Below are positions 1 through 11,345 of a DNA stretch of 64,000 nucleotides, piece by piece (position 1 is the first letter of the stretch; each line of letters starts with the position of its first letter). The notes under the pieces were generated by a model that saw only the letters and a list, made by a program, of their open reading frames with translations, had not been told where the DNA came from and ran no database searches. This DNA is from Typhlomys cinereus (lineage: Eukaryota; Chordata; Mammalia; Rodentia; Platacanthomyidae): assembly GCA_023101885.1 (NCBI GenBank), contig JALPQD010000241.1, positions 496,001 to 560,000 of the forward strand, written 5' to 3'. The position numbers and the translations under genes are program-made.

Positions 1-1340
1 AAAAAAATTATGCTCCCTTTAATTGGACAATATTAAGGAAATGGATGAATTCCTAAACACACAAGACCCACCAAAATTGGCTCAAGATGAAATAGATATG
101 TTAATAGCTCAATAACAAGAGATGAAATTGAAACAGTAATTATAAGTCTCCCAAATAAAAAAATCCCAGAACCAGAAGGATTCAGTGCAGAATTCTACCA
201 GGCTTTCAGAGGCAAACTAATACCACTACTCCTCAAATTATTCCATAAAATAGAGAAGGAAAGAACACTCCTGCACTCTTTCTGTGAAGCCAATATAATT
301 CTGATTCCAGAGCCAAATAAAGACACATCAAAGAAAGAGAATTATAGACCAATATCACTAATGAACACAGATGCAAATATCCTCAATAAAATATTAGCAA
401 ACCAAATCCAAAGACATATCCAGAGGATCATGCACCACAATCAAGTCAGGTTCATATCAGGAATGCAAGGATGGTTTAGCATACATAAATCACTAAATGT
501 GATTCATTGTAATAACAGGCTGAAAAAACAAAATAATATCCTCTTAATCCAAGAAGAAAAGGCATTTTACAAAAGCCAATATCCTTTCATAATAAAATTT
601 CTGGAGAATACAGGACTGGAGGAGACCTATCTCAACTTGATAAAGGCTTATATGATAACCCTAAAGCAAGCATTATCTTAAATAGGGAAATACTTGAAGC
701 AGTACAACTTAGATCTGAGACAAGACATCTGTCACGACTCATATTCTATATTGTGCTTGAAGTCCTAGTTAGAGCAATAAGGCAAGAAAAGGAAATAAAA
801 AAGACATAGATAGGTATGGTAGAAGTCAAAGTAGCTCTATTTGTGAATGATATGATTCTATATTATACTCCACCAAGAAACTATTCAAGTTAATAAACAA
901 TTTAAGTAAAGTGGCAGGCTACAAAATGTACATACAGAAATCAGTAGCTTCCCTATATACCAAGAAAAACAAGCTGAGAAAGAAATGAGATAATCAATCC
1001 CATTCTCCATAGCTAAAAGAAAATAAAATACCTTGGAATAAATTCAACCAAGGAAATCAAAGACCTCCATAATGGAAACTACAAAATACTGCTAAAATAA
1101 ATTAAAGAAGATAGTAGAAGTTGGTAAGACCAATATTGTGAAAATGACCATTCTATGCAAATCAATACACAGCTTCAATTCAATTCCAATTAGAATCCAA
1201 TGCAATTCCTCACAGGACTGGAAAAAAAACAATCTCAAACTTCATATGGAAGAACAAAATATCCCAATTAGCCAAAACAATTTTAGGAAATAAGACTGCC
1301 CTCCAGAAGGATGAAGGAAAGGGAGAGAATGGGGTGGGGG
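1..1340 (+). mobile_element. Old LINE-1 remnant (ORF2 reverse transcriptase region)
   Basis: The translation, pieced together across several frames, follows the LINE-1 ORF2 reverse transcriptase: a segment before the RT, then 'MNTDANILNKILAN' (361 onward), then the template-grip region. The active-site FADD motif has decayed to FVND (about 840-851). The longest open piece is 106 codons (361-681), with stops and frameshifts on both sides. After about 1300 the ORF2 similarity jumps straight to a G-rich segment and an A-rich tail (to about 1410) that resemble a LINE-1 3' end, so the ORF2 C-terminus seems to be deleted. The element continues off the left edge. It is clearly older than the copy at 6.4 kb. 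Confidence 0.9.
361..681 (+). pseudogene. LINE-1 ORF2 fragment (RT domain), decayed
   Basis: This 106-codon open piece lies inside the old LINE-1 and covers the conserved RT stretch 'ILNKILANQIQRHIQRI' and the 'GMQGWFSIHKS' block. Intact ORF2 is about 1,275 residues, so it is a small relic. Stops and frame changes on both sides rule out function. Confidence 0.85.
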
Positions 1341-1409
1341 GAGAGAGGGAAGCTGCAATGAATACTCAATGTTTGTTAAGTAGAAAAAAATAAAAATGGA
1401 AAAAAAGAA

Positions 1410-3853
1410 CTAGGGGAATATCTTTCACATAATTAAAAATCAAAAAATGAGATGACCATATTTTCATTTATAGAATAGAATTGTTGTGTCCATTATAAAG
1501 TACAAAATTGGATATAAGCAAGTTTATTTCTAGAGTCTCAGTTTCATGGGTCTATTGTCTTTTCCTGCAGCAATACATAAACATCAGTAATTAAGGTATC
1601 TAATGGTATTTAGTAGTATAATTAAATCGCTATTAAAATGCTCACATATATACTCATGATGTGTATTTTGATTGAAGTTAATTTTAGAAACTTGATCAGA
1701 AAAATTAATACCTAAAAATAAAAACCTCAGCCCTTAGCTATGGCATATTTTTTCAAATCTCTTTAGTATTTCTTACTTTTCCAAATTTTAATTTACCTAT
1801 GTTGGCCATATCTTGTCAGATTTTCTTCCAGAGATTTAGAGTTTGATGCTATTTCAAAGTATTTTAAAGTGTTTTAGAATATTTGATTATTTGTTGTTTA
1901 TACATGCTTCCTTTAGCAGTCAACAGTTTGATAAAAAATGCAATTTGTCATGATAGTATTTGTTTTTACTTTTCTTAGTGTTTGTTGATTTTCTTGAATA
2001 TGTGTGTACATAAGTTTTATAATTATGAATCACTGGCAGTAGTCTCTAAACAATGCCTTAATGTATTATCTCTTTCCTTTTCTTCTAAAAAATTATATAT
2101 ATATATATGTTTATTCATTTATATATATATATATATATATCACTCCCACTGATTTCTTCAATAGTGCTCAAGAGTTTTGTTAACATTACTCTTTTTACTT
2201 TTTTCTCTTATATTTTTGACCTTTTCAGCTGTCCTTCACAGGCTGAATGAAAGTGTCTTCTATCAAGCCCAGTCAGACTTTACACTGGGCACAAAGGGGC
2301 CCAGTATCTAGCCCTTCCTGCATCTTTGCTCTTATTGCTGTGACGCTTTTGTAGTTTTCATCCTCAAGACCCAGAATCTATTTCTTCACTAATCATTCTG
2401 GAATGCCCTGTGATTCACTTTATTTTGCTAATCAACTGGGATGAAAGAAATTATGTGTCTGTTTCTTGAGTGCGCTTTCTTGAGTCTTTGCATGTCTTGG
2501 AGCATATTATAGTCTACAGGACAATCACTGCCTCTAGTGAAGCTCCCATGAACTATCCAGGTATCAACTAAACAAGCTCCTTTGTGCTGTTACCTCAGTC
2601 TCTGACGCATTTCTTACAACACATGGCAACAATAAGGCACGGTCTGCAGCTACATACGATATCTTTGTCTTTGGCAAGTTACCCCTAGTACCTGCAATAT
2701 TTGCTCCAGAGCATTAACCATGTTTAAAACATCTCATACTCCTGTTACCCCACTCATAAAGCAGGAAAGCTACACCACAGCACATAGAAGTCACCTGCTA
2801 TCCTTGGATTTTTCCCTACAGACATTCTACAGCCTTCTGGTTCAACTTGTAGTTGTGCATGTCACCACCATGAGAAAGACCCACTCAAATACCACAGTAA
2901 GCAAGAAAACACAATTCCACACACCACATGGGGAATGATAGCCACATGTGGATTCCTGTGATAGATTTTCCATCTTCTAACTGACAATTCATCCTCAGTT
3001 GCAGGTCTCATTATCCATGACAAGGGCCACACAACCATTCCTCCCTTACCCATTTTTTATTCCATGCCTACTTGACCAATAAATTTGTTTGAGTACTTAA
3101 AGGAGTCTATATTGTGCTTTCCCCTGTAGGTGTTTCTCCCTTATGGAGTTCAAGACTGGCAGGGTTAACCTACAAGAGACCGCAATACTGGGTTTTGCTC
3201 TGCATATACTCCTTCCTTACATAGTCACAAGAGTGCCAGCAAGACTTTTCCACATTTCTTCCTCACCTAGTCCAGCTCCTGTTTCAGGTCTTATCATCCA
3301 TAGCAGAAGCTATGCAACTGCTCCCTCTCAATTGTCTTTGGTTCACTCATGAACTTTGTTGACTATGCCCAGCGTTGTATGAATAATTTTCCTGGGGAGA
3401 TGTTATATAACCATCTTTCTCCCCTAGACCAAAGTAATGATGTCACCAAGGTCCAACTTGACAAATATGCAAATTTATTGGGCTATAGGAATAGCTTCTA
3501 ATAAGACTGGAAATGAGGGTTACTTATAGCAACAAGGATGACTCGAAGGCAGCTATGTCACCACCCAGTGTGGCAGAAAGCTTCTTTATGACTATACCCA
3601 GTGCCTCTAGAAGAACTCAAGGCCCTGAAAGCATGTGTGAGAATATTGTTAATTAGAGTAGAATCAAATATTAATGAATAGGATGTTCTCCAAGCAAGGC
3701 TAGAATACCAAGTGAGGAGCCAACAACACCCTCCTCTCATCTCCTTTGTCTCTGAGGGAGTATCAATATACGAGAGATACAAACTTGAAGATGGTCTTAG
3801 ACAAAGATGGCAGTCTTAGACAAAAGATGATTGTTTATAGGAATATGCCATTC
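1410..3853. other. Unassigned AT-rich DNA with a small (TA)n tract
   Basis: I see no gene here. A short alternating TA tract lies at about 2094-2140. Between about 2950 and 3340 two stretches roughly 285 bp apart look like diverged copies of each other (both contain 'caggtct' followed by a 'catccat' block). This suggests an old unrecognised repeat or a local duplication. The short ORFs at 2720-2938, 3143-3352 and 3558-3782 have no recognisable domain. Confidence 0.4.
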
Positions 3854-3871
3854 AACAGTGTCTGATAACAC

Positions 3872-3916
3872 TAATCAAGCACTCTACCCTTGAGCTATAA
3901 CCCAAGTTTCTGGCCT
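3872..3916 (-). repeat. ID-like tRNA-derived SINE fragment
   Basis: Read on the minus strand, this resembles the 5' head of rodent ID-type SINEs ('ttatagctcaagggtagagtgcttg'-like; A-box region of the ancestral tRNA). Only about 45 bp is recognisable and no tail was identified. Confidence 0.5.
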
Positions 3917-6439
3917 TCACCAAATTTAACTCAAGTTTTTGCTTTCTTATCCTGCTTAAATTAAAACCAAAAATACCTTAAGTAAACCATAGTTCACCTG
4001 TGTGCCCTGTGTTATGAAACAGAATCATGACATCCTCTCTATCTAGTGAGTCATAACTTTATGACTCCTTTGAATTCACTGTAATAATTAGTTTTGTCTT
4101 TCAAAGGATGAAATGTCCAGTTTCCATTCTACCAAAATTCAATGGCATATTTATGGTGAAGATCAACAATACTTTGGAGCTCCTACCTGAAATAAAAGGT
4201 TATAACTACCATTTTTATATGTGAATTGCAAAGACTTACATAAGAAGACTACAAGCAATTCTAACATCTAAGATATGTCTATGATATGATCCTTTGGACT
4301 TCAGGTAATTATGAGAACATGTTCATCAAATAAAGATAGTTGAATAGATAGCTCATGCTAGTTCAAACAATAATTCCATTATGATCATAAGCATAACTGA
4401 TCTGTTTGGTGAGCTGGCCTCATTGCCATGAAGCTTTTCAGAGTCCTTATTTCTTTCAACCCTGCTTCTCTGTTTATTTACTTTGGTACCAACACCCTTC
4501 ATTTCTAAACTCTATGGGGATGCAGCTCTGACTCATATACCCAGCTTTTCTTAATTCAGAGTTAGCTCCAGTAGAAGTCAAGAGAATATTGCAACTTTGT
4601 TCCTACAGTGGATTTATTTCATTGTCTTTGGCACTTATCCAGGCCAACAATAACAAAATTTTCATAACTCTGAAAACCACTTGACAAAGATTATCATCAC
4701 CTTTTATGAGAGCCAAATTAGTGTTTGTGCCTTGTGCTATAATACTGGATGTTATGAAATATGAAAGCAACTTATATTTTCAGATAGGGCAGATAGGCTA
4801 TAGCCAGACAACAGTCTTTTACATATTAGGAAATCAAGAACCCATGAAGAGTCACAAATAATATCCCATCAGATAATCTTATTTTATAGGTAAATCTTGA
4901 TTAGATAGTTGCATTTCATTTTTTCAGTCAAGGAAATTATGTATCAGAAGCAAAGGTACAGGACTATATGACTCCCAGCTTCTTCCTGTTATGCTACAGG
5001 TAAGTTTTGATGTTAAGAACAGGAAGATCCGGCTTCAGTCTTGTGACGCTAAAGTTAGCTTCATTCTAGCTTACACTGGCTTCAGAGAAGAATGAAAATC
5101 TCTTTTCTTAGATGCCAAGTTGCTCAAGTGTCAAAGGAAGTGGAAGACTCAAAAAGCAATGGAGGTACATAATTGATAGTGGATGGAGAATATGGTATCT
5201 CAGATGTTTGTGAATGATCTGTGCATAAAAGAAAGGATTTTCAGCACCCGTGTATACTGACTAGTGCTCTCTCTAAATGTTGTAGTATCTGACAGTGTGC
5301 AAGAGTATTTCATCTGCCCAGGTTCAGATGGGCATGGAGTGGGAGGGGCAGCATAAGACGACATCTCTGATGTAAATGATGGTTGTGATTGCTTTCATAG
5401 TTTGCTTTCAGCAAGGATTTTTTTTCCAAGCCATACTACCTCACTTTCAAAGTCAAGTATAAGGAAAGAAGATAAGAGAAAGAGGAGAAAAAAGAAACAC
5501 CCTAAAGGCTAAGGAAATTAGGAATAGTCCCTTTTTTGACAACATCAAGTAAATGTCACAATCTTCTACAGAAAGGAAGGCTGAGGCTAAGATGTTAGTC
5601 CACAGCCGGGATAGCTTCCAGCTTCCAAGAGGAAGTGGACAAAATTTCTGGGCAATATGCACTCCAGATCAATATTTCATTATCAATCTGTTATTGTTTG
5701 TAGGAATTTTCCCTTTAGACTCCTACCAGCAGTTGGTTTGATGATCCCTGCAACCTCCTGAATGAAAGCAATTTTTTACCAATCATCTTTCTCAGATTTG
5801 GTGAATTTAGCAGCAGTTCATGTACCTTCTTAAGTTTCCTGTTCATAAGAAAGCCAGCCTCTTTTGCTTTCATGGATCTGTACTGTGTGGCCTTGCACAT
5901 GAAGCCTAGCAACACTGATGACCAGAGACTGTCACAGATCGATTGCTTTCCAGTAGAAAATTTAATGAAAATCTGGCTCATCAGGTAATGAAGGAATATT
6001 TTTCATCAACTCATGAATTAATGTTCCAATTGATTTCTATTTTGTGTTATTTGCATGTATAAGCTAGACACCAAGGAATCAACAGTAAAACAGTAAACAA
6101 GAGATCATTTTAGTGAATATTTTATGAATTTCCAGAATTAAGAATTACATAGTGATTGGATAGGAATTGTGCAGATATTTTATCATGGAATTATTTTGCC
6201 AGAAGAGATTAGCAGTGAGAGAAGATATGCACTAAATGGAAAGTCAGACATATACACAATTAGGAAAAGTGTTCTAAGAAGAACTTTGTGCTCGAAATAT
6301 TTATTCTATGGAGATTATGTTTTCATCATAAAATATATGCAGACTACAGCCTCAGTTCATTAATAATTGTGGGACTAATAATATAATTATTATTTTTGAT
6401 CAAGAAAATATTTTAAAACCAGTTCCATAAAAACAAAAA
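3917..6439. other. Unassigned DNA, no gene recognised
   Basis: No repeat family or protein domain was recognised. The overlapping ORFs on both strands near 5450-5980 lack domains and look like chance frames. The only gene-like signal is an 'acceptor-short open block-donor' arrangement at 4912-5005, listed separately. Confidence 0.4.
4928..4999 (+). other. Candidate cryptic exon (72 bp)
   Basis: A pyrimidine-rich acceptor ('catttcattttttcag', ending at 4927) is followed by 72 bp and a near-perfect donor ('acag|gtaagt', junction at 4999/5000). The 72 bp is a multiple of three and open in two of three frames. No homology was recognised and the flanks look like ordinary intergenic or intronic DNA. 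Such combinations arise by chance in tens of kilobases, so this is only a candidate. Confidence 0.12.
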
Positions 6440-6443
6440 ACCA

Positions 6444-9379
6444 ATGAAAACTGTTCTAAGAGGTAAGTTCATAGCTCTTAATGCCTACATCAAAAAAATG
6501 GAAACATCAGAAATAAACAACTTAACAATGCAGCTTAATGCTTTAGAGAAACTAGAGCAATCTGATCCTAAAAGTAGTAGAAGAGAGGAGATTAGCAAAA
6601 TAGGGGAGAAATATCTGAAATTGAGATTAAGAAAACGATAGAAAAAATCAACCAGTCAAAAAGGTGGTTCTTTGAAAAAATCAATAAGATTGATATACCC
6701 TAGCTAAATTAACCAAAAGCAAGAGAGAGAAAACCCAAATGAACAAAATCAGAAATGAACATGGAGTTATCACTACTGATACCCAAGAAATTCAGAGAAT
6801 TATAACATCATATTTCAAAAACTTATACTCTGTGAATTTTGACAACACAAAAGAGATGGATGAATTTCTAAGTAAACACAACTTACCTAAATTGAATCAG
6901 GAAGTTGTGAATAATTTAAAGCCCTATAACATATAAGGAAATTGAGGAAGTAATCTTGAATCTTCCCCCCAAAAAATGTCCTGGACAAGATGGATTCAGC
7001 ACAGAGTTCTACCAGACATTTAAGGAGTTAATAACACCAATACTCCTTAAACTGTTCCATCAAATAGCAAAGGAAGGAACACTACCAAATTCCTTCTATG
7101 AAGCTAATATCGTTTTAATCCCAAAACCTAATAAAGACTCACTTAAAAAAGAAAACTATAGGCCAATCTCTCTGATGAACACAGACGCAAAGATTCTCAA
7201 CAAAGTCTTAGCAAATCGGATTCAAAAACATATTAAAAAGATCATTCACGGGGACCAAGTAGGCTTCATCCCTGGCACACAAGGTTGGTTCAACATACGC
7301 AAATCAATAAATGTAATTCATCATGTAAACCAGTCCAAAGTCCAAGACCACATGATACTCTCGATAGATGCAGAAAAAGCTTTTGACAAGATCCAACAGC
7401 CTTTTATGATCAAAACGCTAGAGACAGTAGGAATGGAAGGAACCTTTATCAATATAATAAAAGCTGTATACAACAAGCCCACAGCAAGGATTATGCTCAA
7501 TGGGGAACAATTGGAAGCATTCCCACTTCAATCAGGAACTAGACAAGGCTGTCCACTCTCACCACTTCTATTCAATATTGTACTTGAAGTCTTAGCTGAA
7601 GCCATAAGACAAGAAAGGGACATAAGAGGGATTCAAATCGGCAAGGAAGAAGTCAAGCTATCCCTATTTGCAGATGACATGATCTTATACCTGAGGGATC
7701 CCAAAAACTCCACCAGGAAGCTCCTAGAACTAATTGAGAAGTTCAACAGGGTGACAGAATACAAAATAAATGTGCAAAAATCAGAGGCCTTCCTATATGT
7801 CCAGAATGAAAGAAGTGAAAAAGCCTTGAGAGAAACAATCCCATTCACTACAGCCCCTAAAAAAAATGAAATACATTGGTATAAACCTAACCAAGGAGGT
7901 AAAAGACCTTTACAATGAAAACTTTAAAACCCTAAAGAAAGAAATTGCAGAAGACACCAAAAGGTGGAAAGACCTCCCATGTTCCTGGAGTGGCAGAATG
8001 AACACCGTAAAAATGACCATCCTACCAAAGGCAATATACACATTCAATGCTATACAAATTAAAATCCCAAAGCAATTCTTTAAAGAAGTTGACCAAACAA
8101 TCTCAAAATTCATATGGAGGCACAAAAGACCCAGAATAGCAAAGACAATCCTGAGTAACAAAAGCACTGCTGGAGAGGTATTGCCATACCGAACCTTAGT
8201 CTATATTACAAATCCATAGTTATAAAAACAGCCTGGTACTGGCTCCAAAATAGACACACAGATCAATGGATAAGGATTGAAGACCCAGGTATAAGCCCAC
8301 AAAATTACAGCCATTTGGTCTTTGACAAAGAGGCCCAAAGAATCCAATGGAAAAAGAACAGCATCTTCAACAAATGGTGCTGGCAAAACTGGATCTCCAC
8401 ATGCAGAAGATTAAAGCTGGACCCATACTTGTCACCATGTACAAGACTTAATTCCAAATGGATCAAGGACCTTGATATAAGGCCAGAGACTATAAAAACC
8501 ATAGTTGAAAGGATAGGGAATTCCCTCGAGCTGATTGGGCTATGCCAACATTTCTTAAACAGACATCCAATGGCACAGTCACTGCTACCAACTCTCAACA
8601 GTTGGGATCTTGTGAAATTAAAGAGCTTCTGTTCAGATAAAGAGATTGTAAGACGAGCTCAAAGGCAACCCACAGAATGGGAGAAAATCTTCACTAACCA
8701 CATATCTGATAGAGCTCTACTGTCCAGAGTGCACAAAGAACTTAGAAAACTAAACATCAAGGAAACGAATGGCCCAATTAAAAAATGGGCCTTGGAACTT
8801 AAAAGAAATTTTACCAGGGATGAAATTAAAATGTCTAACAAATATCTTAAAAAATGCTCCACTTCCTTCACCATCAGGGAAATGCAAATCAAAACTTCCC
8901 TGAGATATCATCTCACCCCGGTCAGGATGGCAAATATCCACAACACAAACAACAACAAATGCTGGAGAGGATGTGGAGAGAGGGGAACTCTCCTACATTG
9001 CTGGTGGGAGTGCAGGCTCATACAGCCACTCTGGTGAGCCGTCTGGAGATTCTTAAAGAAATTAAAGATTGAAATGCCATATGACCCTGCGATTCCACTT
9101 TTGTGTATAACCCCCCATACAGCAGAGGTTCACCTCGATAGCACAAGCACGACCATGTTCATAGCAGCACTGTTCACAATAGCAAAGACACGGAATCAAC
9201 CCAAATATCCAACAGTTGACGAGTGGATAAGGAAACAGTGGTACTACTCAGCCATCAAAAATGATGAATTACTGGACTATGCCGGGAATTGGATGTCATT
9301 AGAAACAATTATATTAAGTGAAGTATCCAAGACCCAGAAAATTAAGCGCCGTATGTACTCCCTAATAGGTGGCTCCTAG
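6444..9379 (+). pseudogene. LINE-1 ORF2 pseudogene (RT and C-terminal domains)
   Basis: The frame moves several times: pieces start at 6444, 6739, 6956, 7866 and 8315, and an in-frame TGA (9035-9037) separates the last piece from 9074-9379. The RT domain occupies about 6956-7918 and keeps the active-site FADD at 7667-7678 as well as 'DAEKAFDKI' and '[19 protein letters not shown]'. The cysteine-containing C-terminus is seen as '[18 protein letters not shown]' (8960s-9010s). The final residues, 'MYSLIGGS', match the normal ORF2 end. The endonuclease domain is missing through 5' truncation. The intact protein would make first-strand cDNA at nicked target DNA; this copy cannot. Confidence 0.95.
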
Positions 9380-10450
9380 TACCAAACCCACCCAGCCCAT
9401 CTTGAGACACTTATAGGGAAATCTATGTATTACCTATAGTAATTGCAAGGATTATGAACAGGAGGGATGGGGTTGGAGGGCCACACCAGAAACAAGGAGA
9501 GAAATGACCATGTTACCATAGAGAAAATAGGCCTCCATCAAGGACTGCAAGAAAGTAATGTGACACCTAGTTAAGTTCACAATTCGTTCCTGATCATTTA
9601 CAACTAAGGGGGTATGAACTCACCAGAAGGGGAGGGCATATAGTCCAGCAGATTAAAAAGTAACCATTTTGCAAATGGGTGATTGACCCCTCCCATTGCC
9701 AAATGCCATATGACCCTGCTATTCCACTTTTGGGTATAAATATTACATCTACCCTTGAATGTGCTCTTATAATAAGACTCCAGTTTAACAGCTTTTTGTC
9801 TCTGGCCAGGGGGTGACATAAAGTGCCCATCACGATGGAGTGAAGGGCATTACAGGAGCAACAAAACTGCAAAAGAAAACCAATGAACCACTATCCAGAA
9901 CTTCAGAGACTCTATATCAACCACCTAGAACTAGGCCAGACTAATCTCTCCCCATCCTGAAGCTCAGGGACATTTGCGGAGGAGGGGGCGGTAAGAGTGT
10001 AAGAGCAAAAGGATGGGAGGAGCAATGATTTGCAAGATACTCCACACAAGTTAGGGCCGAAGCAATCATAATTGGACTTTGCATGCCCTGCGCAATGTCC
10101 AACACACTATTGACCTCACAAAGTCTAGCATCTGCTAAAGACACCAAGATCCATGGAGGCAAGGGATTGACAGTTGCAATAGTGTTCCTATGCTTAAGGT
10201 GAACACAGGAAATGGTTCAGGGAAATGCCACTGGGTCCTTGTATGTCATGGGAGAGGAGGGCCCAGAGGAGAGTCAGGCATGCACACGAAAGGACTCTGG
10301 GAATTGGGGCGGGAGCCACGGGGAGATGGGGCAGCAGGGGTGAGGGGAGGGAGAGCAGGGGGTTCGGGGGGAGGAGGAGGGAGGGAGGGAACTGGTGTAC
10401 CTATTAAGTTTGTATGAGCTGAAATAATAATAAAAATGTATTAATAAAAA
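9380..10450 (+). repeat. LINE-1 3' UTR with ORF2-derived insert and G-rich tract
   Basis: The 3' UTR aligns by eye with the other LINE-1 3' UTRs in the window (13.9, 14.7 and, reversed, 24.2 kb). At about 9702-9740 it holds a stretch nearly identical to ORF2 sequence of the same element at about 9072-9110. The other UTR copies have different sequence at that place. The last 150 bp is a run of G blocks and GGA repeats capable of forming G-quadruplexes, followed by 'aagtttgtatgag' and the A-rich tail. Confidence 0.85.
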
Positions 10451-11010
10451 AAAGATGAAATCTCCTTTTCCAAACATTTTTGAGACCTTAATCAATAAGA
10501 GGGAGATTTTAATGCAACTTCTGCACTCTGAGCTGCTATGTTCTTTGGAAAGTTTCATGTCTTATCTTGGAGAATCCCAACCCAGAGATGGGGTGCTTAA
10601 AGCAATGGCGGGTGCATTTCTAAATGCTCTAAAAATCAGAGAAAATTAGTAATGAGAGAAATCTTCACATTACCTATCCTAAAAATATGGACTGAATATC
10701 TCCAGGCGTCAGGTAACATTGGTTAAAGTTGTAGTAGTGAACAACATTGTGAGGATCTTCATAGAAATCTGGCTGTCAAAATGTGTAAATTGTACTGTGG
10801 ATTTCTTTATTTCTGTAAATATCCTTGGAATTATCAGGTCAACAAGGTTATAAGAATGAAATTGGAAAGGATTACTCAGACAGTCATTTCACTTCACAGG
10901 AAAGCCAAGTGAAGAGAACTTTTCTCCTTTCACAAGAGGAAAATTACCATGACTGAAAGTGTTCCTGCTATCCATTTTGTGAGTTCAATAATTAACAACC
11001 CACATACTCA
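10451..11010. other. Unassigned DNA
   Basis: Nothing recognisable was seen here. The ORF at 10455-10649 has no domain and looks like chance. Confidence 0.4.
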
Positions 11011-11345
11011 TATGTTTTATGTGACTATAATGAAATACCTGACTCTAGGTAATTTTATAAGAGAAAAAATACCTCCTCAGTTCTGGGAGTCCAAAGCCAT
11101 GGAATTAGTACTAGCTTGGTTTTGCTTAAGGACACCATGATCATTGTGTTAGCTTCATGGTCGAATTTAGGAGAGGAAATGGTGAAATGGGGGCGGCAAG
11201 GAAGAGTAAGGATGAATAATGACCTCCTACTAATGCTATCCCTTTAAAGTCTCACTACCTCTTATCATCATCATACTGGGTACCAGTCTTCCAGTATATG
11301 AACATTTTTAGAATAAACCACATCCAAACTACATAATTTTCCAAC
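11010..11345 (-). repeat. Old MaLR-type LTR (MST/MLT-like)
   Basis: On the minus strand the order of blocks matches MaLR LTRs. The plus strand reads 'gactataatgaaatacctga' at one end, then 'cagttctgggagtccaaagcc', then a 'gacctcctactaatgctatcc' block, then 'catcatactgggtaccag'. These correspond to the familiar reverse-complement blocks of MST/MLT LTRs. Divergence is high and no target duplication was found. Confidence 0.55.

Larger units (their letters stand above)
6440..10450 (+). mobile_element. 5'-truncated LINE-1 with ORF2 and full 3' UTR
   Basis: About 4 kb of LINE-1 begins between the endonuclease and RT parts of ORF2 ('[17 protein letters not shown]') and runs to the ORF2 C-terminus near 9379. 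A roughly 1-kb 3' UTR follows, ending in a purine-rich G tract (about 10300-10393), the terminal motif 'aagtttgtatgag' and an A-rich tail. Target-site duplications could not be fixed with confidence. The coding part is frameshifted repeatedly, so the copy is dead, but its protein identity is easy to see. It is younger than the 1-kb copy and of the same broad family as the full-length element at 24-31 kb. Confidence 0.95.
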
